A DNA stretch of 18,413 bases from Actinobacteria bacterium UBA5182 (GCA_002413185.1 DHWM01000172.1:1-18413); one strand, 5' to 3'. Shown: positions 1 to 6,838, counted from the stretch's first letter. Numbers and translations: made by a program. Notes: a model not told the origin generated them from the letters alone.

Positions 1-884
1 TGGTCGCCCTCGTAGGTGAACCAGGCGCCGCTCTTCTTGACGATCTCCGTGGTCACGCCGACGTCGAGCAGGCTGCCCTCCTTCGAGATCCCCTTCCCGT
101 ACACGATGTCGAACTCGGCCAGGCGGAACGGTGGGGCGAGCTTGTTCTTGACCACCTTGACCCGGACGCGGGACCCGACGACCTCGGCCCCATCCTTGAG
201 GTTGTCGATCTTGCGGACGTCGAGACGGACCGAAGCGTAGAACTTGAGCGCGCGGCCTCCCGGCGTGGTCTCCGGATTGCCGAACATCACACCGATCTTC
301 TCCCGCAACTGGTTGATGAACATGCAGGTCGTGTCGAACCGCGAGAGCGAGCCGGCAAGCTTCCGCATGGCTTGAGACATGAGGCGGGCCTGGAGTCCCA
401 CGTGCGAGTCCCCCATCTCTCCCTCGATCTCGGCCCTGGGGACCAGAGCCGCCACCGAGTCCACCACCACGAGGTCCACGGCTCCTGAACGCACCATCAT
501 GTCCGCGATCTCCAGGGCCTGCTCGCCGTTGTCCGGCTGGGACACCAGCAACTCGTCGATGTTCACGCCGAGGACTCGGGAGTACGTGGGATCCAAGGCG
601 TGCTCAGCGTCGATGAAGATGGCGATCCCACCCTGATGCTGGGCTTCGGCGATGATGTGCAGACATACGGTCGTCTTCCCGGATCCCTCGGGCCCGAACA
701 CCTCGACGATCCGCCCGCGGGGGATCCCCCCGATCCCGAGCGCCACGTCCAGCGCCAGGGACCCGGTCGGGATGACCGAGACGCCCTGTCCCGCCGGGTG
801 TTCACCGAGCCGCATGACGGCGCCCTTTCCGAACTGCCGCTCCACCTGCGACAGGGTCACTTCCAGCATCTTCTCCCGTTCCAT
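1..884 (-). CDS. recA: RecA recombinase (C-terminus beyond the window)
   Basis: ATP-dependent DNA strand-exchange protein and co-protease for LexA, acting on single-stranded DNA in the cytoplasm. The visible 294 residues cover the N-terminal helix and most of the core. The Walker A motif GPEGSGKT is at residues 64-71, FIDAEHALDP at 90-99, the Walker B strand LVVVDSVAAL at 138-147 and NQLREKIG at 191-198 in the L2 region. The ATG at 884 is chosen because GGAGGAGG lies 8 nt upstream and the N-terminus (MEREKMLEVTLSQVERQFGKG) aligns with typical RecA. The region around VKNKLAPPF (244-252), where mycobacterial inteins can insert, is uninterrupted. The gene has its own promoter region at 967-1056 with two DNA-damage-type signals, so it is probably transcribed apart from the cinA-thpR operon upstream. 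The last part of the core and the C-terminal domain lie outside the window. Confidence 0.98.
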   Translation of the reverse strand, partial: MEREKMLEVTLSQVERQFGKGAVMRLGEHPAGQGVSVIPTGSLALDVALGIGGIPRGRIVEVFGPEGSGKTTVCLHIIAEAQHQGGIAIFIDAEHALDPTYSRVLGVNIDELLVSQPDNGEQALEIADMMVRSGAVDLVVVDSVAALVPRAEIEGEMGDSHVGLQARLMSQAMRKLAGSLSRFDTTCMFINQLREKIGVMFGNPETTPGGRALKFYASVRLDVRKIDNLKDGAEVVGSRVRVKVVKNKLAPPFRLAEFDIVYGKGISKEGSLLDVGVTTEIVKKSGAWFTYEGD

Positions 885-916
885 CCCAGGGACCTCCTCC
901 AGCCACCGTGCCTCCC

Positions 917-939
917 GGGCCGACCTTCCCCGGTCGCCC
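917..939 (-). other. Stem-loop in the recA leader
   Basis: On the minus strand GGGCGACC (939-932) pairs with GGTCGGCCC (925-917) around the loop GGGGAA, giving an 8-bp GC-rich stem with one bulged base. It ends 16 nt before the GGAGGAGG ribosome binding site of recA and lies downstream of both predicted promoters, so both transcripts would carry it. A role in mRNA stability or translation is possible but is only inference. Confidence 0.4.
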
Positions 940-966
940 TTCGCGGCGCTCCTTCTCGTGGCGGGG

Positions 967-989
967 ACTCTAGCGATTGGGTCTGACAT
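967..989 (-). promoter_or_regulatory. Proximal recA promoter, RecA-NDp (PafBC-type) motif
   Basis: On the minus strand ATGTCAGAC (989-981) is followed after exactly 8 nt by TAGAGT (972-967). The LexA-independent DNA-damage promoter described in mycobacteria, activated by PafBC, has the form TTGTCRGTG-N8-TANNNT. The core TGTCAG, the 8-nt spacing and the TAnnnT -10 box all match; the first base and the last two bases of the upstream element do not. Transcription would begin near 960, leaving a leader of about 76 nt. The consensus is recalled rather than looked up. Confidence 0.6.
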
Positions 990-1027
990 AACTTACACCC
1001 CTGTCATTCGGCGGTCGAATGTGGCTC

Positions 1028-1056
1028 ACCATAATCGAACAGATGTTCGATGTCAA
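1028..1056 (-). promoter_or_regulatory. Distal recA promoter, sigma-70 type
   Basis: On the minus strand a perfect -35 TTGACA (1056-1051) is separated by 17 nt from TATGGT (1033-1028), a good -10 box. The start of transcription would be near 1021, about 137 nt before the recA ATG. The promoter begins about 18 nt beyond the thpR stop codon. The LexA box fills nearly the whole spacer, so bound repressor would block RNA polymerase. Confidence 0.8.
1036..1049. promoter_or_regulatory. LexA binding site (SOS box) of recA
   Basis: The palindrome CGAACAGATGTTCG fits the Gram-positive and actinobacterial LexA/DinR consensus CGAACRNRYGTTCG at every defined position, and the flanking T and A extend the symmetry. 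It lies inside the 17-bp spacer between the -35 and -10 boxes of the distal recA promoter. LexA repression relieved by RecA-driven LexA self-cleavage is the established use of such a site at recA. Confidence 0.9.
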
Positions 1057-1074
1057 CGAAGGCCGCCGAGGCGG

Positions 1075-1668
1075 TCAGCCGGAGAGGGGAAACTCCTCCA
1101 TCGGCTCGTATGTGGCTCCCCGGGGCGACAGGTGGCTGCGATAGAGGACGAGCCGGTCGACGGCGAAGGGTGCGGACCTCACGTCCGTGTCCGGTAGCTC
1201 TGGGGCGAACTCGCGAATGTTCCTCGGCGGGGTCAACCGAGCCACCGTGAGATGCGGGGTGAAAGCCCGCGACTCCGGCGTGAAGTGCTCCTCCAGCGCC
1301 TCGTCCAACCCTGCCACGATCGAACCGAACCTCCCCTGCCGGTCCTCCAGGCCTGCCCAGACCACCCGTGCCCTGTTGGGGCCGGGAAACACGCCCAACC
1401 GGGTCAGGCGTGACCGGAAGGGATGGACCGAACCAGCCACTCGGGCGGCGGCGCCCTCGATCTCGGCCAACAGCCGGGGCCAGGTCGCCCCGAGGAACTT
1501 CAGCGTGACGTGCCATCCGTCAGAGCCGGTCCACCGGGCCCCGGGGATGCGATTGCGGAACGGCGCGACCGAGTCCGACAGGCTCGTCTTGACCGAGTCC
1601 GGGATGTCGGCTGCGATGAAGAGCCGGAGTGGCTTGGGCCCCGGACCGGCCGTCTGCTCTGGAGCCAC
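1075..1668 (-). CDS. thpR: RNA 2',3'-cyclic phosphodiesterase (2H family)
   Basis: Protein of 197 residues in the LigT/ThpR branch of the 2H phosphoesterases, which open 2',3'-cyclic phosphates at RNA ends to 2'-phosphates. The two diagnostic HxTx motifs are HVTL (53-56) and HLTV (139-142), spaced as in the family, and the N-terminal strand LRLFIAADIP (14-23) is typical. It starts with GTG one nucleotide after the cinA stop codon, with no clear ribosome binding site of its own, so translation is probably coupled to cinA. It is the last gene of the rodZ-pgsA-cinA-thpR run and ends about 18 nt before the recA promoter. The family assignment is firm; the physiological substrate is not known from sequence. 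Confidence 0.93.
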   Translation of the reverse strand: MAPEQTAGPGPKPLRLFIAADIPDSVKTSLSDSVAPFRNRIPGARWTGSDGWHVTLKFLGATWPRLLAEIEGAAARVAGSVHPFRSRLTRLGVFPGPNRARVVWAGLEDRQGRFGSIVAGLDEALEEHFTPESRAFTPHLTVARLTPPRNIREFAPELPDTDVRSAPFAVDRLVLYRSHLSPRGATYEPMEEFPLSG

Positions 1669-1669
1669 G

Positions 1670-2953
1670 CTACGCGGTGAGATTCTCGGTGGCGGGCCCC
1701 AGCTCCACGGGCTCGGCGCTCCCCTCCAGGTGACGCCGAAGCAGGTCGAGCCCCGCCTGTTCGGCCCACCGCCGGACCATCTCCCGATCCCCCGGTGCCC
1801 GGAAGGATCTCGACTCCTCCGCTCCCTCGCCGCGGAGGGCCACGCAGATCGTCCCGACCGGCTTGCCGTCGTGCTCGTCCGGGCCGGCCACCCCCGTCAG
1901 CGCGACGGCAAGGTCCGCTCCGAAGATCCGCCGAGCCCCCGAGGCCATCTCCCGGGCGCACTCCTCGCTCACCACGCCTGGCCCTTCGATGGTCTCTTTC
2001 GACACACCAAGGACCGCCTGCTTGGCGTCCGCCGTGTAGCAGACCGCGGAGCCCTTGAAGTAGGCCGAAGACCCCGGGGCCCTGGACAGTCGGACGCCCA
2101 GGCTCCCGCCGGTCAGGGACTCGGCCGTCGCCACTGACAGGCGCCGCGCCTTGAGCCACCGCCCCACCACAGCCTCGAGCTCCTCGTCGTTGGTGGTGAA
2201 GACGTGCGCCCCCAGACGTCGGGCGACCTCCTCGGCGACTGGCCGGATGAGGTCGTCCGCCTCCCCGCCGCTCGACGCCTTCGCGGTGAGCCGGACCTTG
2301 ACTTCGCCGGATGAGGCCAGGTAGGCAACGGTGGGGTTCGTCGAAGCTCGAAACAGATCGTCCAGGATCTCGGCCACCTTCGCCTCCGCCACCCCAGTCA
2401 CCCGGAGCACCCGCGAGACCAGCGCCGACGGCCCACCGAGCTCGGCCAGCTCCGGAAGGATCGTCCCGCCGACCATCTCCCGCATCTCGGATGGCACCCC
2501 CGGCACCACGTAAACGCGCGTTCCCTCGGGCGTCTGGCAGATCAGGCCGGGGGCCGTCCCTCGTTGGGGGAGGATGTGACGGCCGCCCTCGGGCACGTCG
2601 GCCTGTTGCAGGTTCGATCCCGGCATGGAGCGGCCCATCGACGCGAACTTCTCTCGGAGGAACCGCTCGATCGCCGGCTGGCGGACCAGCCCGACGCCGA
2701 GCGCCGCCGCCAGTCCCTCCCGGGTGATGTCGTCCTGGGTCGGGCCGAGGCCGCCGGTGGCGATCACTGCGTCGGCCCGGGACAGGGCCAGCCGGAAGGC
2801 GTCCGCGATCCGCTGGACGTTGTCGCCCACGGCTTGATGGAACAGGACGTCCCAGCCGATCTCGGCCAGTCGCTCGGAGATCCACTGGGCGTTGTTGTTG
2901 CAGATCTGCCCAAGCAGGATCTCCGTTCCCACTCCGACGATCTCCGCGCGCAC
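1670..2953 (-). CDS. cinA: CinA-like protein with NMN deamidase domain
   Basis: Two-domain protein of 427 residues, full length for the family. Residues 1-170 form the MoaB/MogA-like (COG1058) domain, with GTEILLGQICNNNAQWISER at 9-28 and ATGGLGPTQDDIT at 65-77. Residues 265-410 form the PncC domain, which in characterised members deamidates nicotinamide mononucleotide in pyridine nucleotide salvage; ATAESLTGG (275-283) and TGVAGPD (353-359) mark it. The usual glycine-rich stretch after TGVAGP is altered to DEHDGKPVGT. The GTG start follows the pgsA stop codon with no gap, so the two are probably translationally coupled. CinA next to recA is a conserved arrangement originally linked to competence, but no competence genes are visible here. 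Confidence 0.96.
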   Translation of the reverse strand: MRAEIVGVGTEILLGQICNNNAQWISERLAEIGWDVLFHQAVGDNVQRIADAFRLALSRADAVIATGGLGPTQDDITREGLAAALGVGLVRQPAIERFLREKFASMGRSMPGSNLQQADVPEGGRHILPQRGTAPGLICQTPEGTRVYVVPGVPSEMREMVGGTILPELAELGGPSALVSRVLRVTGVAEAKVAEILDDLFRASTNPTVAYLASSGEVKVRLTAKASSGGEADDLIRPVAEEVARRLGAHVFTTNDEELEAVVGRWLKARRLSVATAESLTGGSLGVRLSRAPGSSAYFKGSAVCYTADAKQAVLGVSKETIEGPGVVSEECAREMASGARRIFGADLAVALTGVAGPDEHDGKPVGTICVALRGEGAEESRSFRAPGDREMVRRWAEQAGLDLLRRHLEGSAEPVELGPATENLTA

Positions 2954-3484
2954 CTAGGGGAGCCCCTTCGCCGCGGGCCGGCCCGGCCGCCTCAGCATGC
3001 CCGTCTGGATGAGGTAATCGACGCCCGTGACGACGGTGAGCGCGACCGCCACCACCAGCACGGTGAGCTTCGCCGTCGACGCATCATGCCCCAACGGGAG
3101 GATGTACAGGGTGATCGCGACGAGTTGGAGGCTCGTCTTGACCTTCGCCGCGCGGGATGCCGGGAGGGCGACCCCCCGAAGTCCCAGCACCACCCGAAGC
3201 AGGGCGATCCCGACCTCTCGGACCACGATGACGATGGCCGCCCATGCCGGGAATCGCCCCAGCGCGGTCAACGTGATCACGGGGGCGGCCACCAGCATCT
3301 TGTCCGCCAGAGGATCGAGCCACTGCCCCGTGCGGGTGGAGGCCGAGTATCGCCGGGCCAGATACCCGTCGAGCCCGTCAGTGGCGGCGCCGATCACGAA
3401 CAACACCGCCGCGATGTTCGAGGTCGACGTCGTCTTCGCCAGGATGAGGATCACCAGGAACGGGACGAGCAGAACCCGAAACAC
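2954..3484 (-). CDS. pgsA: CDP-diacylglycerol-glycerol-3-phosphate 3-phosphatidyltransferase
   Basis: Integral membrane enzyme of the CDP-alcohol phosphatidyltransferase family, making phosphatidylglycerol phosphate. The full signature D-x2-DG-x2-AR-x8-G-x3-D-x3-D is present at D36, D39, G40, A43, R44, G53, D57 and D61, and hydrophobic segments lie at about 4-16, 23-35, 65-101, 118-131 and 138-157. The first standard start codon is GTG at 3484, but in-frame codons upstream read TPLGLGWPNVIS, matching the conserved PgsA N-terminus. A CTG at 3523 that overlaps the rodZ stop as CTGA would give 189 residues and is probably the real start. There is no ATG, GTG or TTG in this frame between 3484 and about 3600. 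An archaetidyl- or inositol-phosphate synthase of the same family is possible but less likely. Confidence 0.9.
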   Translation of the reverse strand: MFRVLLVPFLVILILAKTTSTSNIAAVLFVIGAATDGLDGYLARRYSASTRTGQWLDPLADKMLVAAPVITLTALGRFPAWAAIVIVVREVGIALLRVVLGLRGVALPASRAAKVKTSLQLVAITLYILPLGHDASTAKLTVLVVAVALTVVTGVDYLIQTGMLRRPGRPAAKGLP

Positions 3485-3519
3485 GGAGATGACATTGGGC
3501 CAGCCAAGCCCGAGCGGAG

Positions 3520-4341
3520 TCAGGGGCTGGTCGCGGATGAGGAGCTCCCTGGGCTCGGGCCGGTCGAGGTGGGGGACGGGGACCGCACCGGAACAGACGA
3601 TGGTGGAGCGGTGGCTTGCTGGCCGCCCGCGAAATCGCGGGGTCCGTACGATGCCGAGAACGGCTTCGACGGGTCCCCGGGGGTGCCCAAGGAGACACCG
3701 TTGACGATGAGGAGGGCCGAGCTTCCCCGCTCCAGGGCCACGTCGATCCGGCTCTGGCCCTGGAAGGAACGGAACTCGTCACGGCGCAGGAGGTAGACGG
3801 CGGGCGAGCCTCCATCCAGGCGGACCGTCAGCTCGACCGACTCGACGGCCCGCACGGCCACGGTAACGGTGGGAGGAAGGACCGGGATCGATCCGGCGCC
3901 CCGCACGGTCCCGGACGGCGGCACCGACTTGGAGCGGGAGAGGAATCCCACAGCACCCAGCACGGCCAGCGCGAACAGCGCGATCGCGATCAGGGCCCTC
4001 CAACTGGGGTGATGGATACCGAGGTGAGGCAGAGCCGTGGAACCCGGGCCGCGGGCCGCACGAGCCGGACCGAGCTCCGGCTCCGGCAGGGTCGGGGCAA
4101 GCTGGCCGAAGTGCCGGTTGTAGACCGTGAGGACCTTGTCCGCATCGAGTCCCAGGTACGTCGAATAGGACCGCAGGAACCCCCGCACGTAGACGTCGCC
4201 GAGGAGCGCCTCGAACCGTTCGCGCTCCAGGGCGTTCAGATATTCCGGGCGGATCCGGGTCTCCCGGCTGGCCTCCTGGATCGACTTCCCCCTGAGCAGA
4301 CGGGCCTTCCGGAGGGCCGGCCCGATGCCGATCCCCTGCAT
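3520..4341 (-). CDS. RodZ-like membrane protein with N-terminal helix-turn-helix
   Basis: Protein of 273 residues with RodZ architecture. A cytoplasmic helix-turn-helix domain of the HTH_25/Xre type is at about 5-65 (LRKARLLRGKSIQEASRETR at 10-29), followed by a linker, one transmembrane helix at about 114-134, and an outer domain resembling DUF4115 at about 160-235. The tail from 245 is rich in Pro, Ser and Thr. RodZ links the MreB cytoskeleton to cell-wall synthesis; no mreB is in the window, so a shape role is inferred from architecture. The ATG at 4341 has no Shine-Dalgarno sequence, and a -10-like TACTAT ends 6 nt before it, so the mRNA may be leaderless. Its end overlaps the probable start of pgsA. 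Related HTH proteins in some actinobacteria act as regulators instead. Confidence 0.87.
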   Translation of the reverse strand: MQGIGIGPALRKARLLRGKSIQEASRETRIRPEYLNALERERFEALLGDVYVRGFLRSYSTYLGLDADKVLTVYNRHFGQLAPTLPEPELGPARAARGPGSTALPHLGIHHPSWRALIAIALFALAVLGAVGFLSRSKSVPPSGTVRGAGSIPVLPPTVTVAVRAVESVELTVRLDGGSPAVYLLRRDEFRSFQGQSRIDVALERGSSALLIVNGVSLGTPGDPSKPFSASYGPRDFAGGQQATAPPSSVPVRSPSPTSTGPSPGSSSSATSP

Positions 4342-4347
4342 CGGGCC

Positions 4348-4353
4348 ATAGTA
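4348..4353 (-). promoter_or_regulatory. Candidate -10 box of a leaderless rodZ promoter
   Basis: TACTAT on the minus strand matches TAnnnT and agrees with TATAAT at 4 of 6 bases. Its last base is 7 nt from the A of the rodZ ATG, which places the predicted transcription start on the start codon. There is no purine-rich ribosome binding site. No good -35 box is seen at 16-18 nt, which limits confidence. Confidence 0.4.
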
Positions 4354-4401
4354 CCGAGCGGCGACGGCCCCGGCGGAGTGGGAATTGTCACTCGATTTGG
4401 C

Positions 4402-4444
4402 GCCGACGGGGCCTCTCGGCTGGACACGGCGGAGAAGCGTCGGC
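4402..4444. repeat. Inverted repeat between rodZ and ftsK
   Basis: GCCGACG (4402-4408) and CGTCGGC (4438-4444) are perfect 7-bp inverted arms separated by 29 nt, in the 203-nt gap between ftsK and rodZ. They could be a protein-binding site or a transcript stem. The right arm abuts the plus-strand -10 candidate TAAGGT at 4445-4450. Function is unknown. Confidence 0.35.
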
Positions 4445-4450
4445 TAAGGT
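4421..4450 (+). promoter_or_regulatory. Candidate plus-strand promoter in the ftsK-rodZ gap
   Basis: TGGACA (4421-4426, 5 of 6 matches to TTGACA) is separated by 18 nt from TAAGGT (4445-4450), an actinobacterial TAnnnT -10 box. Transcription would begin near 4457 and run into the stem-loop and T-tract at 4504-4540. No coding sequence lies on this strand here. A chance match in GC-rich sequence is possible. Confidence 0.35.
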
Positions 4451-4456
4451 TCGCTC

Positions 4457-4540
4457 GTCACGAAGCAGGACCGAGTCGAAAGACACGGAAGTGCGGAGCG
4501 ACGAAGGGAGCGGGCCCTCGGGTTCGCTCCCTTTTCTTTT
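4457..4540 (+). ncRNA. Candidate small RNA of about 84 nt
   Basis: The stretch lies between a plausible plus-strand promoter (4421-4450) and a plus-strand intrinsic terminator (perfect 9-bp stem followed by TTCTTTT). It holds no convincing open reading frame and does not resemble SRP RNA, 6S RNA, tmRNA, RNase P RNA or a tRNA that I can recognise. It is antisense to the untranslated gap between ftsK and rodZ, not to a coding region. The alternative is that the stem-loop only ends ftsK transcription and the promoter is chance. Confidence 0.25.
4504..4540. terminator. Stem-loop terminator, probably bidirectional
   Basis: AAGGGAGCG (4504-4512) and CGCTCCCTT (4525-4533) form a perfect 9-bp stem with a 12-nt loop that can pair further (CCC with GGG). 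The plus strand continues with TTCTTTT, a classic intrinsic terminator. On the minus strand the stem begins 12 nt after the ftsK stop codon but is followed only by CGTCGC, so it is a weaker terminator in that direction, as often seen in GC-rich genomes. It most simply separates ftsK from the rodZ operon. Confidence 0.7.
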
Positions 4541-4544
4541 GCCT

Positions 4545-6836
4545 TCAACTGGCCGGGAGCGTCGCCCGGGCCCGGGCCCGGGAGTCCTGCCACTCCTCCC
4601 AGGTGATCAAGACGCCCCTGGCCTTGGACCCTTGGCTCGGGCCCACGATGCCTCGCTCCTCCATGAGGTCCATCAGCCGGCCGGCCCGGGCGAAACCGAC
4701 CTTCAGCTTGCGCTGGAGCATCGAAGTGGACCCGAGCTGAGACCTGATCACGAGTTCCGCGGCCTGTTGCAGGAGGTCGTCGTCGTCGCCCGACCCCGCA
4801 TCATCCTCGGCCGGGGGACGACCCAAGCCATCGATGTTGGTGGCGAACGCAGTGCCGCGCTGGGTCCGGCACCACCCCGTCACACCATCGATCTCCTTCT
4901 CGGTGACCCAGGCGCCCTGGATGCGGACCGCCTTGGACACGTTGGCCGGCTGGAACAGCATGTCCCCATGGCCGACCAGCTTTTCCGCTCCACCCACGTC
5001 CAGGATCACCCGGGAGTCAGCCTGGGAGGCGGTCATAAACGCGATCCTGGAGGGGATGTTCGCCTTGATGAGCCCGGTCACCACGTCCACGGAGGGTCGC
5101 TGGGTGGCGCACACCAGGTGGATCCCGACGGCTCGGGCCATCTGGGCGATCCGGCAGATGGCGTCCTCGACGTCTCGGGGCGCCACCATCATCAGGTCGG
5201 CCAGCTCGTCGATCACCACCACGATGCACGGAACCGGCCCGAAGTCCTGTTCGTGCCCGGGGGGGATCCGCAGCGTTCCCTCGGCCTGGGCGGCGCTGTA
5301 GGCATCGATGTCGCGCATGCCCACGGTGGCGAACGCCTCGTACCTCGCCTCCATCTCCCTGACCACCCAGGCCAGCGCCTCCGCCGCCCGCTTGGGATGG
5401 ACGATGACCGGCGAGAGCAGGTGGGGGAGGTCGGCGAAGTGGGACAGCTCCACCCGCTTCGGGTCGATCAGGACCAGCTTCACCTGGTCGGGCGTGGTCC
5501 GCATCAGGATCGAGGTGACGAACGCATTGATGAGGGAGGACTTCCCAGCTCCGGTCGCTCCGGCGATGAGGATGTGGGGCATCTCGGCCAGGTTCACCAG
5601 GACCGCCCGCCCGTGGACGTCCTTGCCCAAACCGACGAAGAGTGCCTTCGTCACGTCCCGGGCCGCCTTCGAGGAGAGGACGTCCCCCAACATCACGAAG
5701 TCCCGGACCTTGTTCGGCACCTCCACCCCGATGGCGGACTTGCCTGGGATCGGAGCGACGATGCGCACGTCTGGCGTGGCGAGGGCATAGGCGATGTCGT
5801 CGTTCAGGGAGAGGACCCGGTTGACCTTCGTCCCGGCCTCCACCTCGACCTCATACATGGTGACGGTGGGCCCGCGATGGGCGGAGACCACCCGAGCCGG
5901 TACTCCGAAGTTCTGGAAGGTTCGTTCCAACGCGGCCATGGTGTGCTCGACGTCTCGCGTGTCGGCCTTGCTGGCGGGGGCGCGCCGAAGGATCTCCAGG
6001 GGGGGCAGCTTGTACCCGTTGCCCTGGGCCGTGAGCGGAAGCCGGATCTGCTTCGCCTCGGCCACCACCACCGCGTCCTGCTCAGGCGCGGGCATGGTGG
6101 GCGCGATGGCCACGAGGGTTTCGGTGTCGTCCCGGCCCATCCGAACCCGTCGGTCCCTGGAGGCGTGCGGTCGCTCTTCGTGCGCTGGGCCCTCCTCCGG
6201 AGCGCTGAACAGCTGGCGAAGACCCCGTCCTACCGCCGCGACCGGGGTCGCCGTGAAGACCAGCGTGCCCAGGGCCACCAGGGCCAGGCACACCACGGCG
6301 GAGCCGTACACGGAGACCACCTTGGAGAGCGGCGAGGCCAACAGGGCTCCGAGGACACCGCCCGCCCCGCTCACGGAGTGATAGCCGGCCGTCGGTCCGG
6401 GATTCCCCTCGGCCAGCGAGGCGGTCCCGAGGATCCCGAGGCCTCCGATGAACAGGCCCACCAGCATTCGGCCACGGTCCTCCTGCAGCGTCCCCTTGAG
6501 GAGGAGGACCGCCCAGTACAGGACGATCACGGGCAGCGCATAACCCACCGGGCCGAACAGGCCCCTGACTACGACGACCAGCGCGGACCCGAACGGCCCG
6601 CCCGCCCCGAACCACAGTCCCAGGACGGCCAGCACCGCCAAGACCACCAGCCCGATGCCGAGGGCATCCGCCGCCCGCGGCGACAGATGCCGCCCCATCC
6701 GCGTCCCGGCGGCCCGGACCGCCCTGGGCCCGGCCCGTTCGCCGAACGGCGTGCGCCGGCGCCTGCTCCGAGGGGATCGGGACGACCTTCCCCGGGAGGC
6801 CGATCTTCCATGTGACCTGGCCTTCGTCGCCGGCAT
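4545..6836 (-). CDS. ftsK: FtsK/SpoIIIE DNA translocase
   Basis: Septum-anchored DNA pump of 763 residues that moves chromosome ends through the closing septum. A basic Arg/Ser-rich N-terminus (1-50) is followed by about four membrane segments (about 58-77, 84-113, 124-141 and 160-198), a short linker (200-270), and the motor. Walker A GATGAGKS is at 426-433 and Walker B IVVVIDE at 538-544. The C-terminal winged-helix gamma domain (about 687-745) recognises KOPS-like sites. The ATG at 6836 is chosen because GGAGG lies 7 nt upstream and it falls 2 nt after the RNase J stop; an open frame continues up to 7619 but there it only shadows RNase J. The linker is short compared with E. coli FtsK and closer to SpoIIIE. 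Confidence 0.97.
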   Translation of the reverse strand: MPATKARSHGRSASRGRSSRSPRSRRRRTPFGERAGPRAVRAAGTRMGRHLSPRAADALGIGLVVLAVLAVLGLWFGAGGPFGSALVVVVRGLFGPVGYALPVIVLYWAVLLLKGTLQEDRGRMLVGLFIGGLGILGTASLAEGNPGPTAGYHSVSGAGGVLGALLASPLSKVVSVYGSAVVCLALVALGTLVFTATPVAAVGRGLRQLFSAPEEGPAHEERPHASRDRRVRMGRDDTETLVAIAPTMPAPEQDAVVVAEAKQIRLPLTAQGNGYKLPPLEILRRAPASKADTRDVEHTMAALERTFQNFGVPARVVSAHRGPTVTMYEVEVEAGTKVNRVLSLNDDIAYALATPDVRIVAPIPGKSAIGVEVPNKVRDFVMLGDVLSSKAARDVTKALFVGLGKDVHGRAVLVNLAEMPHILIAGATGAGKSSLINAFVTSILMRTTPDQVKLVLIDPKRVELSHFADLPHLLSPVIVHPKRAAEALAWVVREMEARYEAFATVGMRDIDAYSAAQAEGTLRIPPGHEQDFGPVPCIVVVIDELADLMMVAPRDVEDAICRIAQMARAVGIHLVCATQRPSVDVVTGLIKANIPSRIAFMTASQADSRVILDVGGAEKLVGHGDMLFQPANVSKAVRIQGAWVTEKEIDGVTGWCRTQRGTAFATNIDGLGRPPAEDDAGSGDDDDLLQQAAELVIRSQLGSTSMLQRKLKVGFARAGRLMDLMEERGIVGPSQGSKARGVLITWEEWQDSRARARATLPAS

Positions 6837-6838
6837 GC

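Noticed and set aside
120..160. Intein insertion in recA
   Set aside because: The stretch VKNKLAPPFRLAEF is continuous, so no intein is present in the visible part.
885..989. In-frame extension of recA to an ATG at 989, adding 35 residues
   Set aside because: The frame is open, but the added residues are unlike any RecA N-terminus, the strong GGAGGAGG site serves the ATG at 884, and the predicted proximal -10 box lies inside the extension.
1003..1008. Tiny leader peptide in the distal recA transcript (ATG ACA GGG GTG TAA)
   Set aside because: It has only four codons, no ribosome binding site, and no conserved feature that suggests attenuation.
4491..6815. 774-codon plus-strand open frame opposite ftsK
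   Set aside because: Its translation is rich in His, Gly, Pro and Arg without domains, as expected for an antisense frame of a GC-rich gene.
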